A stretch of 36,412 nt of DNA from the NCBI GenBank assembly GCA_017620155.1, contig JAFZQY010000094.1, forward strand, positions 1 to 36,412. The letters run 5' to 3'. The notes below the pieces were generated by a model. It saw only the letters and a list, made by a program, of their open reading frames with translations. It was not told the DNA's origin and made no database searches. Source of the stretch: Lachnospiraceae bacterium. GTDB lineage: Bacteria; Bacillota; Clostridia; Lachnospirales; Lachnospiraceae. Below are positions 25,499 to 33,481 of this stretch, one piece after another. The position numbers and the translations under genes were made by a program. Numbering within the stretch: position 1 is the stretch's first letter; the number at the start of each line of letters is the position of its first letter.

Positions 25499-26224
25499 AT
25501 GAATGTTTTAGAGATCAGTAACTACACCAAGATTTACGGAACTGACAAGAAGGCGTGCGACGATGTAAGTCTTACCGTGGAGAGCGGAGACATCTTCGGT
25601 TTCATCGGACACAACGGTGCGGGCAAGAGTACGACTATCCGCGCTGTCGTAGGCGTGCTTGATTTCGAAGAGGGGACCATTAAGATCGACGGACATGATG
25701 TCAAGACCGAACCCATAGAATGCAAAAAGATCACTGCATACATTCCCGATAATCCGGATCTTTACGAGAACCTCACAGGTCTTCAGTATCTGAATTTCGT
25801 TGCGGATGCTTTTGACGTGAGCGAGGCTGACCGTGAAGCGAGAATAAATGACTATGCTAAGCGTTTTGAGATAACCGATGCGCTGGTGGATCCCATATCT
25901 TCATATTCACATGGCATGAAGCAGAAGGTTGCGATCATTTCCGCGCTTATCCATAACCCCAAGTTGCTCGTTCTCGATGAGCCTTTTGTGGGACTCGATC
26001 CCCAGGCTGCTTTTATCCTGAAAGAGATCATGCATGAGATGTGTGAGGAGGGCTGTGCCGTATTCTTCTCAACTCACGTGCTCGACGTTGCCGAGAAGCT
26101 CTGTAACAAGATCGCCATCATCAAGAAGGGCAAGATCATAGCAAACGGTAAGATCGATGAACTGATCGGAGACCATGAGTCTCTTGAGGAAGTATTCCTG
26201 GAGGCGGTTAAAGATGAACAGTAA
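25499..26224 (+). CDS. ABC-2 type transporter ATPase (CcmA/EcsA-like)
   Basis: Stand-alone ABC ATPase of 241 residues. Walker A GHNGAGKST near 36-44, Walker B LLVLDEPFVGLD, and H-loop FFSTHVLDVAE are clear. The signature is the variant YSHGMKQKV used by many CcmA/EcsA-type ATPases. ATG at 25499 follows GAAAGGAAAG. It overlaps the next gene, a large membrane protein, by 11 bases, so the two form one exporter. It starts 25 bases after the previous ABC pair and may share their transcript. Confidence 0.9.
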   Translation: MNVLEISNYTKIYGTDKKACDDVSLTVESGDIFGFIGHNGAGKSTTIRAVVGVLDFEEGTIKIDGHDVKTEPIECKKITAYIPDNPDLYENLTGLQYLNFVADAFDVSEADREARINDYAKRFEITDALVDPISSYSHGMKQKVAIISALIHNPKLLVLDEPFVGLDPQAAFILKEIMHEMCEEGCAVFFSTHVLDVAEKLCNKIAIIKKGKIIANGKIDELIGDHESLEEVFLEAVKDEQ

Positions 26225-27821
26225 GAGCATGATCCTGCTTCGGGCGATGTTTAAATCCACCAGCCGGATCAATACCCTGAAGTATTCGACAGATAAGAAA
26301 AAAAGAAGACAGATCAAAGCCGGCATATTCGGCATGATCGTACTTATGATCTACGGCGCCGCACTTGCAGGCGGGATCGCCGCTGCGATGGCGGCAAACG
26401 GACTTGCGGAAACTGTTCCGCTCATGGTCGCTACCATAATCACCATCATGTCACTGGTGTTTACCATACTTAAGTCGAACGGATTCCTGTACGGATTCAA
26501 GGAATATGACATGATCATGGCAATGCCGTTTTCGGTCAACACTATCGTTTCCGACAGGTTCCTGTTCATGTATCTGAGGGACCTTCGCTGGGATGCGCTG
26601 GTATCGATATCAGCCCTGGTCGGATATGCGATAGTGACCAAGCCTCCGGTGATCGTATATGTGCTGTGGATCCTTCTCACACCGTTCATATCACTGCTTC
26701 CGACAGTCGTATCCTCTCTGCTTGGAGTACTGGTTGCACGTATCGGATCCAGATCCAAGCACCGTAACGTTATCCAGACAGTACTGATATACATCTTCGT
26801 AATTCCGCTGTTCTTTATTCAGTACGTCATCAATTACATCATGGGTACCAACCAGGTTGAAAGTGTGCTTAACCAGTCATCCGCGATGCTGGGCTCCTTT
26901 TCCAGAGTTGTCCCTACGGTGGCGTGGTTTGGAAAAGCGGTCAATTCACAGGATATTCTTTCGGTCATCCTGCTGATCGTCGTATCCCTTGTCATATATG
27001 TGGGCGCGATCGTTCTGATAGGCAAAAGCTACAGACGCATCAATTCCAATCTGGCCAGCTTCAATGAAAAGAAGAAGAACAAGGCTGTTGAAAAAAGCTT
27101 TAAGAAGAGAAACGTAATGCAGAGCATCGCGTATAAGGAATTTAAGAAGATCACCGGATCTACGACATGCGCTACCAATATCTGTTTAGGCGCCGTGATG
27201 TCGATCCTGGTTGGACTGGTTCTGTTGTTTGTAGATGTTAATACCGTAGTAAAACTGTTTACCCAGGGACATGAGGTGGATGTCACTCCTTATCGCCTGA
27301 TCTGGCCTTTCTTCGTGTATTTCTTTATCGGCATGGTACCTGCGACAGCTCCCAGCCTTTCACTGGAGGGCAAGAATTACTGGATCATCAAGACCATGCC
27401 GGTAGATATGATGACCGTTATCAAGGGAAAGATGCTCTTTAACATCTATCTGTGTCTTCCCACGGCCATGTTTGCGGTTGTCAGCGGATGCAGGGCGATG
27501 AAGGGCGGTCCGCTGGATTATCTGCTCAGCATATATATCATTACGGTGCTGATAGTCTTCTCGACCGTATACGGTATGAGATGCGGCGCCAAACATATGA
27601 GACTTGACTGGGAGAATGAAGTCGAAGTCGTAAAGAACGGCCCCGCGGTTAATACATATACGCTGCCCAATCTGTTCGGTACCATGATCCTTATCGGTGC
27701 TCTGATCGGATTAAGCCATGTCATGGACATAAGACTGCTGGTTCTGATCGTATCGGTTATTTACATCCTGCTGACGATCTGGAGTTATACAGCAGTTAAG
27801 CGGTTTTCCCGCATAGTGTGA
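26214..27821 (+). CDS. ABC-2 type exporter membrane protein
   Basis: Large polytopic membrane protein of 535 residues, expected to partner the preceding ATPase. Paired hydrophobic segments are spread along the whole length. A basic loop (NEKKKNKAVEKSFKKRNVMQ) lies near the middle. The layout resembles the large clostridial putative ABC exporter permeases found next to EcsA-like ATPases. ATG at 26175 would start within the ATPase gene. ATG at 26214 is preferred because GGAGG lies nine bases upstream and the protein then begins MNSKSMILLRAMFK. Cargo is unknown. Confidence 0.8.
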   Translation: MNSKSMILLRAMFKSTSRINTLKYSTDKKKRRQIKAGIFGMIVLMIYGAALAGGIAAAMAANGLAETVPLMVATIITIMSLVFTILKSNGFLYGFKEYDMIMAMPFSVNTIVSDRFLFMYLRDLRWDALVSISALVGYAIVTKPPVIVYVLWILLTPFISLLPTVVSSLLGVLVARIGSRSKHRNVIQTVLIYIFVIPLFFIQYVINYIMGTNQVESVLNQSSAMLGSFSRVVPTVAWFGKAVNSQDILSVILLIVVSLVIYVGAIVLIGKSYRRINSNLASFNEKKKNKAVEKSFKKRNVMQSIAYKEFKKITGSTTCATNICLGAVMSILVGLVLLFVDVNTVVKLFTQGHEVDVTPYRLIWPFFVYFFIGMVPATAPSLSLEGKNYWIIKTMPVDMMTVIKGKMLFNIYLCLPTAMFAVVSGCRAMKGGPLDYLLSIYIITVLIVFSTVYGMRCGAKHMRLDWENEVEVVKNGPAVNTYTLPNLFGTMILIGALIGLSHVMDIRLLVLIVSVIYILLTIWSYTAVKRFSRIV

Positions 27822-28702
27822 TGCATTTTGTTGATGCAAAAGGAATTCTGACCGGGAGCGGCGGCCATTTCGGTATGAACATATACCGGGGCTGCTCTCA
27901 CGGTTGCATATATTGTGACAGCAGGAGCAAGTGCTACCAGTTTACGCATCCTTTTGAGGATATAGAGGTAAAGCAGAATGCTCCCGAGCTTATGGAGATG
28001 ACTCTTAAGTCGAAGAGAAAGAAGGGCATGATCGGAACCGGCTCGATGTCCGATCCGTACATGCACTGTGAAGAAGATCTTCGGCTTACTAGAAAGTGTC
28101 TCGAGATCATATACCGGTATGGTTTCGGCGTGGCGGTTCAGACCAAGTCGGACCGGATCCTTCAGGATATCGACCTGCTGGATAAGATAAACCGCAGCAC
28201 GAAATGTGTGGTTCAGATCACTCTCACGACTTATGACGATGATCTGTGCAGTATCATAGAACCCAATGTATGCAACACCAAAAGGCGCATCGAAGTTCTT
28301 GAGGCCATGCATGAACGCGGAATCCCCACGATCGTCTGGCTTACTCCCATACTCCCCTTTATCAACGATACCGAAGAAAACATACGCGCTATTCTTGATG
28401 AATGTATCCGCGTCGGAGTGAAGGGTATCATCTGCTTTGATATGGGACTGACGCTCAGAGACGGTGACAGGGAATACTATTATGCGGCGCTTGATAAGCA
28501 TTTCCCCGGAGTAAAGAGAAAGTATATCGAGCGGTACGGTAATGCATATGAGGTTCCGAGTCCCAATGCAAAGGAACTCATGGCGCTTTTTAAGAGCACA
28601 TGCAAAGAAAACGGGATAATGTATTCACCGGATGCATGTTTTGAATTCATGCACACGCTTCCCGATAAATACGAACAGATGAGTCTGTTTGACGAGACAT
28701 GA
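27821..28702 (+). CDS. Radical SAM protein, spore-photoproduct-lyase-like (Rv2578c type)
   Basis: Predicted iron-sulfur radical SAM enzyme of 293 residues. The cluster motif is CxxxCxxC in RGCSHGCIYC (C25, C29, C32). The following GTGSMSDPYMHCEED near 72-86 matches the T/S-S/D-DPY-x-x-E stretch of the SplB/Rv2578c group, whose best-known member repairs spore photoproduct in DNA. The substrate of the Rv2578c branch is not established. ATG at 27821 overlaps the permease stop (TGATG); a GTG at 27818 adds one residue. The 3' end overlaps a DNA-glycosylase-family gene by four bases, which favours a role in nucleic-acid repair or modification (inference). Confidence 0.85.
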   Translation: MHFVDAKGILTGSGGHFGMNIYRGCSHGCIYCDSRSKCYQFTHPFEDIEVKQNAPELMEMTLKSKRKKGMIGTGSMSDPYMHCEEDLRLTRKCLEIIYRYGFGVAVQTKSDRILQDIDLLDKINRSTKCVVQITLTTYDDDLCSIIEPNVCNTKRRIEVLEAMHERGIPTIVWLTPILPFINDTEENIRAILDECIRVGVKGIICFDMGLTLRDGDREYYYAALDKHFPGVKRKYIERYGNAYEVPSPNAKELMALFKSTCKENGIMYSPDACFEFMHTLPDKYEQMSLFDET

Positions 28703-29184
28703 TCGAGCATCCTTTTCTGCCTTTATTCAATAGTGAATCTAAGATCCTGATCCTTGGAAGCTTCCCTTCGGTAAAGTCCAGGGAGGTAAACTTTTTCTAC
28801 GGACATCCCCAGAACCGTTTCTGGAAAGTAGTCGCTGCGGTTTTTGAAGAGGAAGTACCGCAGACGATCGAAGAGAAGAAGGAGTTTCTGTTAAGAAATC
28901 ATATCGCGCTCTGGGATGTGATACATTCGTGCGACATCACCGGTTCATCCGATACGAGCATCCGGAACGTGACCGCCAATGATCTTGACGTCATCTTCAA
29001 CGAAGCCAATATTAGAGCCATATATGTGAACGGAAAAACGGCCTACAGATATTATCAGAAATACATGTTGCCCAAGACGGGAAGACCGGCTGTGTGCCTT
29101 CCGTCAACGAGTCCCGCAAACGCGGCGTGGAACATGGAGAGGCTTTTAGTGGAATGGAGGCAGATAGGTGGAGATAACCAATAG
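28699..29184 (+). CDS. DNA-deoxyinosine glycosylase (uracil-DNA glycosylase superfamily)
   Basis: Predicted base-excision glycosylase of 161 residues that would remove hypoxanthine from DNA. Superfamily motif A reads ILGSFPSVKSRE near 18-29, followed by FFYGHPQNRFWKV near 32-43, a hallmark of the hypoxanthine glycosylase / Mug-like group. Motif B reads LPSTSPANAAW near 134-144. The middle contains LWDVIHSCDITGSSD. The start overlaps the radical-SAM stop (ATGA), and the end overlaps the next GNAT by 17 bases. Choice between deoxyinosine and G:U/G:T mismatch activity rests on motif similarity only. Confidence 0.85.
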   Translation: MIEHPFLPLFNSESKILILGSFPSVKSREVNFFYGHPQNRFWKVVAAVFEEEVPQTIEEKKEFLLRNHIALWDVIHSCDITGSSDTSIRNVTANDLDVIFNEANIRAIYVNGKTAYRYYQKYMLPKTGRPAVCLPSTSPANAAWNMERLLVEWRQIGGDNQ

Positions 29185-29578
29185 TATTACACCGGAAGAA
29201 TATCTGGGATTGCGCAGAGCAGTAGGCTGGAGCGTCTTTCCCATTGAGCAGGCGGAAGGCGGAATAAACAACTCGTATGTTGTCTGCCTTAGAGATAACG
29301 GGCGTGCGGTCGCCATGGGAAGAGTTATATGGGACCACGGGTATTCCGTTCTGATCGCGGATATAATAGTCGAGCCTTCATATCAGGGGCAGGGACTCGG
29401 ACGTACGCTGATGGAAACGATCATGGACTACATACGCAGTCTGTTAAAACCCGGATACCGGATCTTTGTCAGCCTTCTTGCCGCTGAAGAAAAAGAAGGT
29501 TTCTACAAGAAATTCGGTTTCATTGAGCGGCCGAGCGAGTACTTCGGTCCCGGAATGCATCAATGGATAGAAGCGTAA
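29168..29578 (+). CDS. GNAT family N-acetyltransferase
   Basis: Small acetyltransferase of 136 residues that would use acetyl-CoA. The pyrophosphate-binding loop is SYQGQGLGRTLM near 77-88. The fold runs from an early beta strand (VAMGRVIWDHGYSVLIADIIVEP) to the GFYKKFGF motif near the end. GTG at 29168 lies inside the glycosylase gene and has GGAGG seven bases upstream, which supports this start. Acceptor substrate unknown. It is the third gene of an overlapping set with the radical SAM and glycosylase genes. Confidence 0.85.
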   Translation: MEITNSITPEEYLGLRRAVGWSVFPIEQAEGGINNSYVVCLRDNGRAVAMGRVIWDHGYSVLIADIIVEPSYQGQGLGRTLMETIMDYIRSLLKPGYRIFVSLLAAEEKEGFYKKFGFIERPSEYFGPGMHQWIEA

Positions 29579-29601
29579 AGGTGCTGTAAACTACGGGTTT
29601 A

Positions 29602-29631
29602 ATGACAGTTATATATATGCGGGTGCATAAT
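29602..29631 (+). promoter_or_regulatory. Possible promoter for the GNAT/phosphoesterase genes
   Basis: ATGACA at 29602-29607, an 18-base spacer and CATAAT at 29626-29631, in the 99-base gap before the next gene. Hexamers are one mismatch each from consensus. Evidence is moderate to weak. Confidence 0.35.
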
Positions 29632-29677
29632 AGGGCACGTAAACAGAGAGACGGTTCACGCAAAGGAGACCCTGATT

Positions 29678-30388
29678 ATGACGATGCAGCTTCTTGAAAA
29701 AATACTCGAAGAGAACAACATTCCGAGCGATGTTCATTTCGTAAGTGACAGCGGTTGGGAATGCGGCGACACCGAGATGGACGGGGTGTACTACAACTGT
29801 CAGACCAACACGATAGCATTCACTCCGGGAGGATTCCCTGCACGAAACTATGACGGCTCCGAAGATTGGGAGATAATCTACGCCCCCGATCTGATAAAGA
29901 TGGAAGGCCTCGAAGCCTATCCGTTTTTCAGCCTGATGGGTGATGAGCTTGAATTCGAACTCATCGCGCTGAGAAAAAAAGGCGAAATTGAGCAGTTCTA
30001 CGATGTTCCCGAGTCCACAGACCCTTATTCGGCCGGTTGTGGATATTTAGACGGCCGTCTGCTCTACAGCATTAAGATAAAAAACATCTTTATAGGCTAT
30101 ATCCGGTTCGAGGGCGATGGCAACACGCTCGAACCTAAGATGTACATTTTCAAGAATTTCCGCAACAAAGGTTACGGCACCAAAGTTCTGAAGAAGTTTA
30201 CCGAGCTGGCCTTCAGCGAAGGTCTGTACGACGAAGCAAAAGACGCAAGGGTGTTCCCTGCTAAACTTGTTTCCACCGCAGCGGCAGAAAACGAATACGC
30301 TGCAAGAATGCTGAAAACCTGCGGGTTTCTTGCGAACAGTGATGTAGCTGAAATCACAAAAGAAGAGTACCTGAAAACAGCAGCATGA
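29678..30388 (+). CDS. GNAT-like acetyltransferase with unrecognised N-terminal region
   Basis: Protein of 236 residues. The C-terminal half (about 125-236) looks like a GNAT domain: IFIGYIRFEGD, then the acetyl-CoA loop FKNFRNKGYGTKVLKKF near 154-170, then NEYAARMLKTCGF near the end. The first 120 residues, with WECGDTEMDGVYYNCQTNTI near 25-44, do not match a domain I can name. They could be a substrate-recognition part. ATG at 29678 follows AGGAGA nine bases upstream. The gene is 41 bases before the phosphoesterase gene and may share its transcript. Confidence 0.7.
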   Translation: MTMQLLEKILEENNIPSDVHFVSDSGWECGDTEMDGVYYNCQTNTIAFTPGGFPARNYDGSEDWEIIYAPDLIKMEGLEAYPFFSLMGDELEFELIALRKKGEIEQFYDVPESTDPYSAGCGYLDGRLLYSIKIKNIFIGYIRFEGDGNTLEPKMYIFKNFRNKGYGTKVLKKFTELAFSEGLYDEAKDARVFPAKLVSTAAAENEYAARMLKTCGFLANSDVAEITKEEYLKTAA

Positions 30389-30429
30389 TCCTGCTTTCTT
30401 AACCTCATGGATTGCAGGGAGGAAAATAA

Positions 30430-31155
30430 ATGAATTACTATATCAGCGACTTGCATCTGTTTCATAACAATGTGACAAAAGCCGGCAGGGATTTTGATGA
30501 CCGCCCGTTCGATGATCTGGAGCAGATGCATGCCATAATAAAAGATAAATGGAATACCAAAGTGACAAATGGTGATACGGTATATATCATCGGGGACATA
30601 GCAATGCGCGGAACGCAGGAAGACCTGATCGCATATGTGTCGACACTTAAAGGGCATAAGATCCTTATAAGAGGCAACCATGACGATCTAAAGGATCAGC
30701 GTTATAAGCAGCTTTTTGACGAAATCTGTGACTACAAGGAGATAAAGGACAATCTTGACGGTGAGAACGTGAGGCTGGTTCTTAGCCACTATCCGATACT
30801 TATGTGGAAGGATCAGCATCATGGATCGATTCTTTTGTACGGCCATGTTCATAATTCCATCGAAGAGTATTATTTCAGGAAATGTCTCCGGGGAATGAAT
30901 AACGAAGATTTCTTTAACAGAAGAGCTGGAGATAAGGTGCTGAGAGCTTACAATGTGGGCTGCATGATGCCGTATATGGACTATGAACCCCGGTCTTTGA
31001 CGGAAATAGTGACAAACTATGCTAACCGTGACGGTCTGTTCTGTCAGGATATCGTAAAAGGTATCGATGACAAAAAGAGCGGATATGACGATGCCCCGGA
31101 GAGAAGGGAACTGGAAAAGGCAGCGGATATGCTGTTTGGAAGGGAGAGCAAATAA
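30430..31155 (+). CDS. Calcineurin-like metallophosphoesterase
   Basis: Two-metal phosphoesterase of 241 residues. The metal ligands appear in the expected order: DLH (D7, H9), GDIAMRG (D56), RGNHDD (N83, H84), LSHYP (H120) and YGHVHN (H139, H141). The N-terminus (MNYYISDLHLFHNNV) is typical of small bacterial and phage-type members. A long C-terminal tail (about 175-241) follows the core, with no recognised motif. ATG at 30430 follows GGGAGGAAAA. The substrate is unknown; phosphodiesters or nucleotides are usual in the family. It ends with a terminator. Confidence 0.88.
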   Translation: MNYYISDLHLFHNNVTKAGRDFDDRPFDDLEQMHAIIKDKWNTKVTNGDTVYIIGDIAMRGTQEDLIAYVSTLKGHKILIRGNHDDLKDQRYKQLFDEICDYKEIKDNLDGENVRLVLSHYPILMWKDQHHGSILLYGHVHNSIEEYYFRKCLRGMNNEDFFNRRAGDKVLRAYNVGCMMPYMDYEPRSLTEIVTNYANRDGLFCQDIVKGIDDKKSGYDDAPERRELEKAADMLFGRESK

Positions 31156-31166
31156 AGAGTATCAGC

Positions 31167-31196
31167 AAAGGAACCGATTAAACCGGTTCCTTTTTT
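31167..31196 (+). terminator. Rho-independent terminator
   Basis: AAAGGAACCG (31167-31176) pairs with CGGTTCCTTT (31184-31193) around a 7-base loop, with further T to 31196. The stem is ten pairs. It closes the phosphoesterase transcript just before the TetR promoter. Confidence 0.85.
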
Positions 31197-31223
31197 GTTG
31201 AAACACTTTTGTGAAAAGGGTGA

Positions 31224-31279
31224 TTGACAAAATGATGCGACGATATATAATAAGGATTATATAACGATGATTATATAAC
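31224..31279 (+). promoter_or_regulatory. Consensus promoter with multi-site TetR-like operator
   Basis: TTGACA at 31224-31229 and TATAAT at 31246-31251 with a 16-base spacer. The -10 lies in a palindrome: TATATAAT (31244-31251), AAGG, ATTATATA (31256-31263), flanked by matching CG at 31241-31242 and 31265-31266. A second copy of GATTATATAAC (31255-31265) occurs at 31269-31279. This fits autoregulation by the TetR protein encoded immediately downstream. Confidence 0.7.
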
Positions 31280-31294
31280 AAAAAAGGAGGGCGT

Positions 31295-31864
31295 ATGGCT
31301 CCGAAAGTAAAAGTGACAAAAGAGATGGTTGCGGATGCTTCTTTTGAGGTGATCAGGGCAAACGGACATGAGAACCTGAGTGCCAGAACCCTCTCGGAAT
31401 ATCTGGGATGCTCCACACAGCCGGTCCTTTATACGTATAAGACCGTGGACGAGATCCGTGAAGCGGCATATGTGCTGGCAGACAGATATCATACGGAATA
31501 TATCATGCCGAAGGAAACCGATGATAATCCGATGCTTGCTCTGGGACTTAATTATGTGCGGTTCGGACATGAAGAGAAAAATCTGTTCAGATTCCTGTTC
31601 CAGACGGATAAGTTTGGAGGGAAGGACGTAGAGACTCTTCTGAGCGATCCGGAGCTGTCGGGAATTCTCGAGGTCATATCATCCGCCATGAAGGTGGATC
31701 TGGAACAGGCAAGGGAGATGTTCCTGGCGTTCTTTTGCGTGGCGCACGGACTTGCAAGTCTGCTTGCCAACAACTCCATGGAATATGATGAGGGACAGTG
31801 CAGAAAGATGCTTGAGAATGTGTTCTTCGGAATGGCTGCTGCTAAGAGTATGAAAGGAAATTGA
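31295..31864 (+). CDS. TetR family transcriptional regulator
   Basis: Repressor-type regulator of 189 residues. The N-terminal helix-turn-helix (about 7-55) reads MVADASFEVIRANG, then ENLSARTLSEYLGCSTQPVL, then YTYKTVDEI. The rest is the helical ligand and dimer domain, with a C-terminal region (CVAHGLASLLANN) like other TetR proteins with a TetR_C domain. ATG at 31295 follows AAAGGAGG. The gene overlaps the CPBP gene (TGATG) and probably regulates it together with itself, through the palindromic site over its promoter. The inducer is unknown. Confidence 0.9.
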   Translation: MAPKVKVTKEMVADASFEVIRANGHENLSARTLSEYLGCSTQPVLYTYKTVDEIREAAYVLADRYHTEYIMPKETDDNPMLALGLNYVRFGHEEKNLFRFLFQTDKFGGKDVETLLSDPELSGILEVISSAMKVDLEQAREMFLAFFCVAHGLASLLANNSMEYDEGQCRKMLENVFFGMAAAKSMKGN

Positions 31865-32583
31865 TGATGCGTAAATTATATGAGACAAAAGAGATTCTTT
31901 TTGCTGTACTTTGGATCGTGGCTTACTGTGTGGTCATGTCGACGATCAAGGGGGAGTTCGGGTATGAGAGCATATGGATGCTCATAGGACTGATCGCATT
32001 TACGGCCGGGATCATTGCGTTTGTTAAGATGAACCGGCTTGAAGTAAAATACGGTCTTAAGGGCTTCCCCAAGGATATGAAGAGATACCTTTTCTTTATA
32101 CCGATGTTCGTTCTGGCTACCGGAAACCTGTGGGACGGATTTGCTCTATCCTATAAGGGAAAAGAATTGGTATTTGCAACGTTGTCCATGATCCTTGTCG
32201 GTTTTGTGGAGGAAATGATCTTCAGAGGATTCCTGTTTAAGGCTATGCTTGGAAACGGTAAAACCGTTCCTGCTATAATTATTTCGGCAGTGACTTTCGG
32301 AGTAGGTCATATCGTGAACCTTTTTGCCGGACAGGCAAGTTTCGAGACCGCGATGCAGATAGTATTTGCGATCAGCTGGGGCTTCATCCTTACGATGGTA
32401 TACTATAAGAGCGGAAGCCTGATCCCGTGTATCATCGCACACTCGATGATTGATACATTTTCATTATATGGCAGGGATAACGAACTGGTTGACTGGATCT
32501 ATATCGGAGCTACGATCGTTGTGGCAGTGATCTACTGCATCTATCTGGGAAAACTAAAAGAGAATGAAGAGACTGCATCATGA
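31864..32583 (+). CDS. CPBP family intramembrane metalloprotease
   Basis: Membrane protein of 239 residues in the CAAX protease / bacteriocin-processing (CPBP, Abi) family. The three motifs are intact: EEMIFR (E116, E117, R121), FGVGH (F145, H149) and HSMID (H193, D197). Six to eight membrane segments are expected. ATG at 31864 overlaps the TetR stop; the TTG at 31861 would only add one residue. Family members process prenylated or small secreted peptides, or confer bacteriocin immunity. No bacteriocin gene is visible nearby, so the target is unknown. Confidence 0.88.
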   Translation: MMRKLYETKEILFAVLWIVAYCVVMSTIKGEFGYESIWMLIGLIAFTAGIIAFVKMNRLEVKYGLKGFPKDMKRYLFFIPMFVLATGNLWDGFALSYKGKELVFATLSMILVGFVEEMIFRGFLFKAMLGNGKTVPAIIISAVTFGVGHIVNLFAGQASFETAMQIVFAISWGFILTMVYYKSGSLIPCIIAHSMIDTFSLYGRDNELVDWIYIGATIVVAVIYCIYLGKLKENEETAS

Positions 32584-32700
32584 GATCTATCTGAGTGATG
32601 CGCGGAAGGTTGCACCGGAGAAACTAAGGACCGTGATCCGGCATCCGGTCAAAAAGGCGAGCTGACAAGGTAGATTCTGGGATTATCCGGAGGAGTGATT

Positions 32701-33015
32701 ATGGCATCGAGCAAGGAATATCTGGAATTTGTGTTGGAACAACTATCGGAGCTGGATGATATATCTTACAAAGCTATGATGGGCGAGTACATCATCTATT
32801 ACGGCGGCAAGATTGTCGGCGGGATCTATGATGACCGCTTTCTTGTAAAAAACGTAAAACCAGCCGCTGACCTTATGCCCGAGGCGCAGCTGGAACTGCC
32901 TTATGAAGGCGCGAAGGAGATGCTGATGGTGGATGACATCGAGAATAAGGAATTCCTGAAAGAACTTCTGGAAGCCATGTATGACGAGCTTCCCGCGCCG
33001 AAGAAACGCAGATGA
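32701..33015 (+). CDS. TfoX N-terminal domain protein
   Basis: Small protein of 104 residues matching the TfoX N-terminal domain. Typical stretches are SYKAMMGEYIIYYGGKIVGGIYDDRFLVK near 21-49 and a basic tail KKRR. In Proteobacteria TfoX/Sxy activates competence genes, but stand-alone N-domain proteins are widespread and their role in Firmicutes is unclear. ATG at 32701 has GGAGGAG at about the right distance; a GTG at 32695 lies inside that binding site and is rejected. The 117-base gap before it holds nothing certain apart from a 33-codon open frame. Confidence 0.8.
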   Translation: MASSKEYLEFVLEQLSELDDISYKAMMGEYIIYYGGKIVGGIYDDRFLVKNVKPAADLMPEAQLELPYEGAKEMLMVDDIENKEFLKELLEAMYDELPAPKKRR

Positions 33016-33049
33016 ATGATAAGAAGTTTTTGAAACTGGTGAACGGATA

Positions 33050-33481
33050 ATGAACTTAGAAATCATTGAAAAATTCATAGACCGACAAAAGGTCAGTTTT
33101 GTATGCTCGGTCGATGACGCCGGCTTTCCTAATGTCAAAGCCATGCTGCGCCCCAGAAAGCATGTGGGATTAAAGGAGTTTTATTTTTCCACGAATACGT
33201 CGTCGATGCGGGTTAAGCAGTACATGGCCAATCCCAATGCCAGCATTTATTTCTATCATAAAGGCCTGATAAAGTATGTTGGCGTAATGCTTATCGGAAC
33301 CATGGAAGTGCTGACCGATCAGGAATCCAAGAACATGATCTGGAAAAAGGGCGACACCATGTTTTATAAAGAGGGCGTGACCGATCCGGATTACTGTGTG
33401 CTTAAGTTTACCGCTGTTAAGGGCCGTTACTATTGCGACCTGAAAACAGAGTCGTTTGATTGCGGAGAAAGATTCAAATGA
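33050..33481 (+). CDS. Pyridoxamine 5'-phosphate oxidase-like flavoprotein
   Basis: Split-barrel protein of 143 residues of the PNPOx-like / general stress protein 26 group. Visible stretches are VSFVCSVDDAGFPNVKAM near 14-31, FYFSTNTSSMRVKQY, NPNASIYFYHKG and VLKFTAVKGRYY. Such proteins bind FMN, or in related groups F420 or heme; the cofactor here is not proven. The start has only a poor binding site. The stop overlaps the Dus start (ATGA), so they are probably cotranscribed. Confidence 0.82.
   Translation: MNLEIIEKFIDRQKVSFVCSVDDAGFPNVKAMLRPRKHVGLKEFYFSTNTSSMRVKQYMANPNASIYFYHKGLIKYVGVMLIGTMEVLTDQESKNMIWKKGDTMFYKEGVTDPDYCVLKFTAVKGRYYCDLKTESFDCGERFK

Noticed and set aside
27785-28501. A 238-codon minus-strand frame.
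   Set aside because: Antisense to the radical-SAM gene, with no motif of its own.
31864-32583. Possible bacteriocin or lasso peptide cluster around the CPBP protease and ABC exporters.
   Set aside because: No precursor peptide, leader peptidase or modification enzyme is visible, and the CPBP gene is paired with a TetR regulator far from the exporters.
32564-32665. A 33-codon basic frame overlapping the end of the CPBP gene by 20 bases.
   Set aside because: Only a poor binding site and no recognisable features; it may be chance or the trace of a frameshifted CPBP tail. Kept as a note only.
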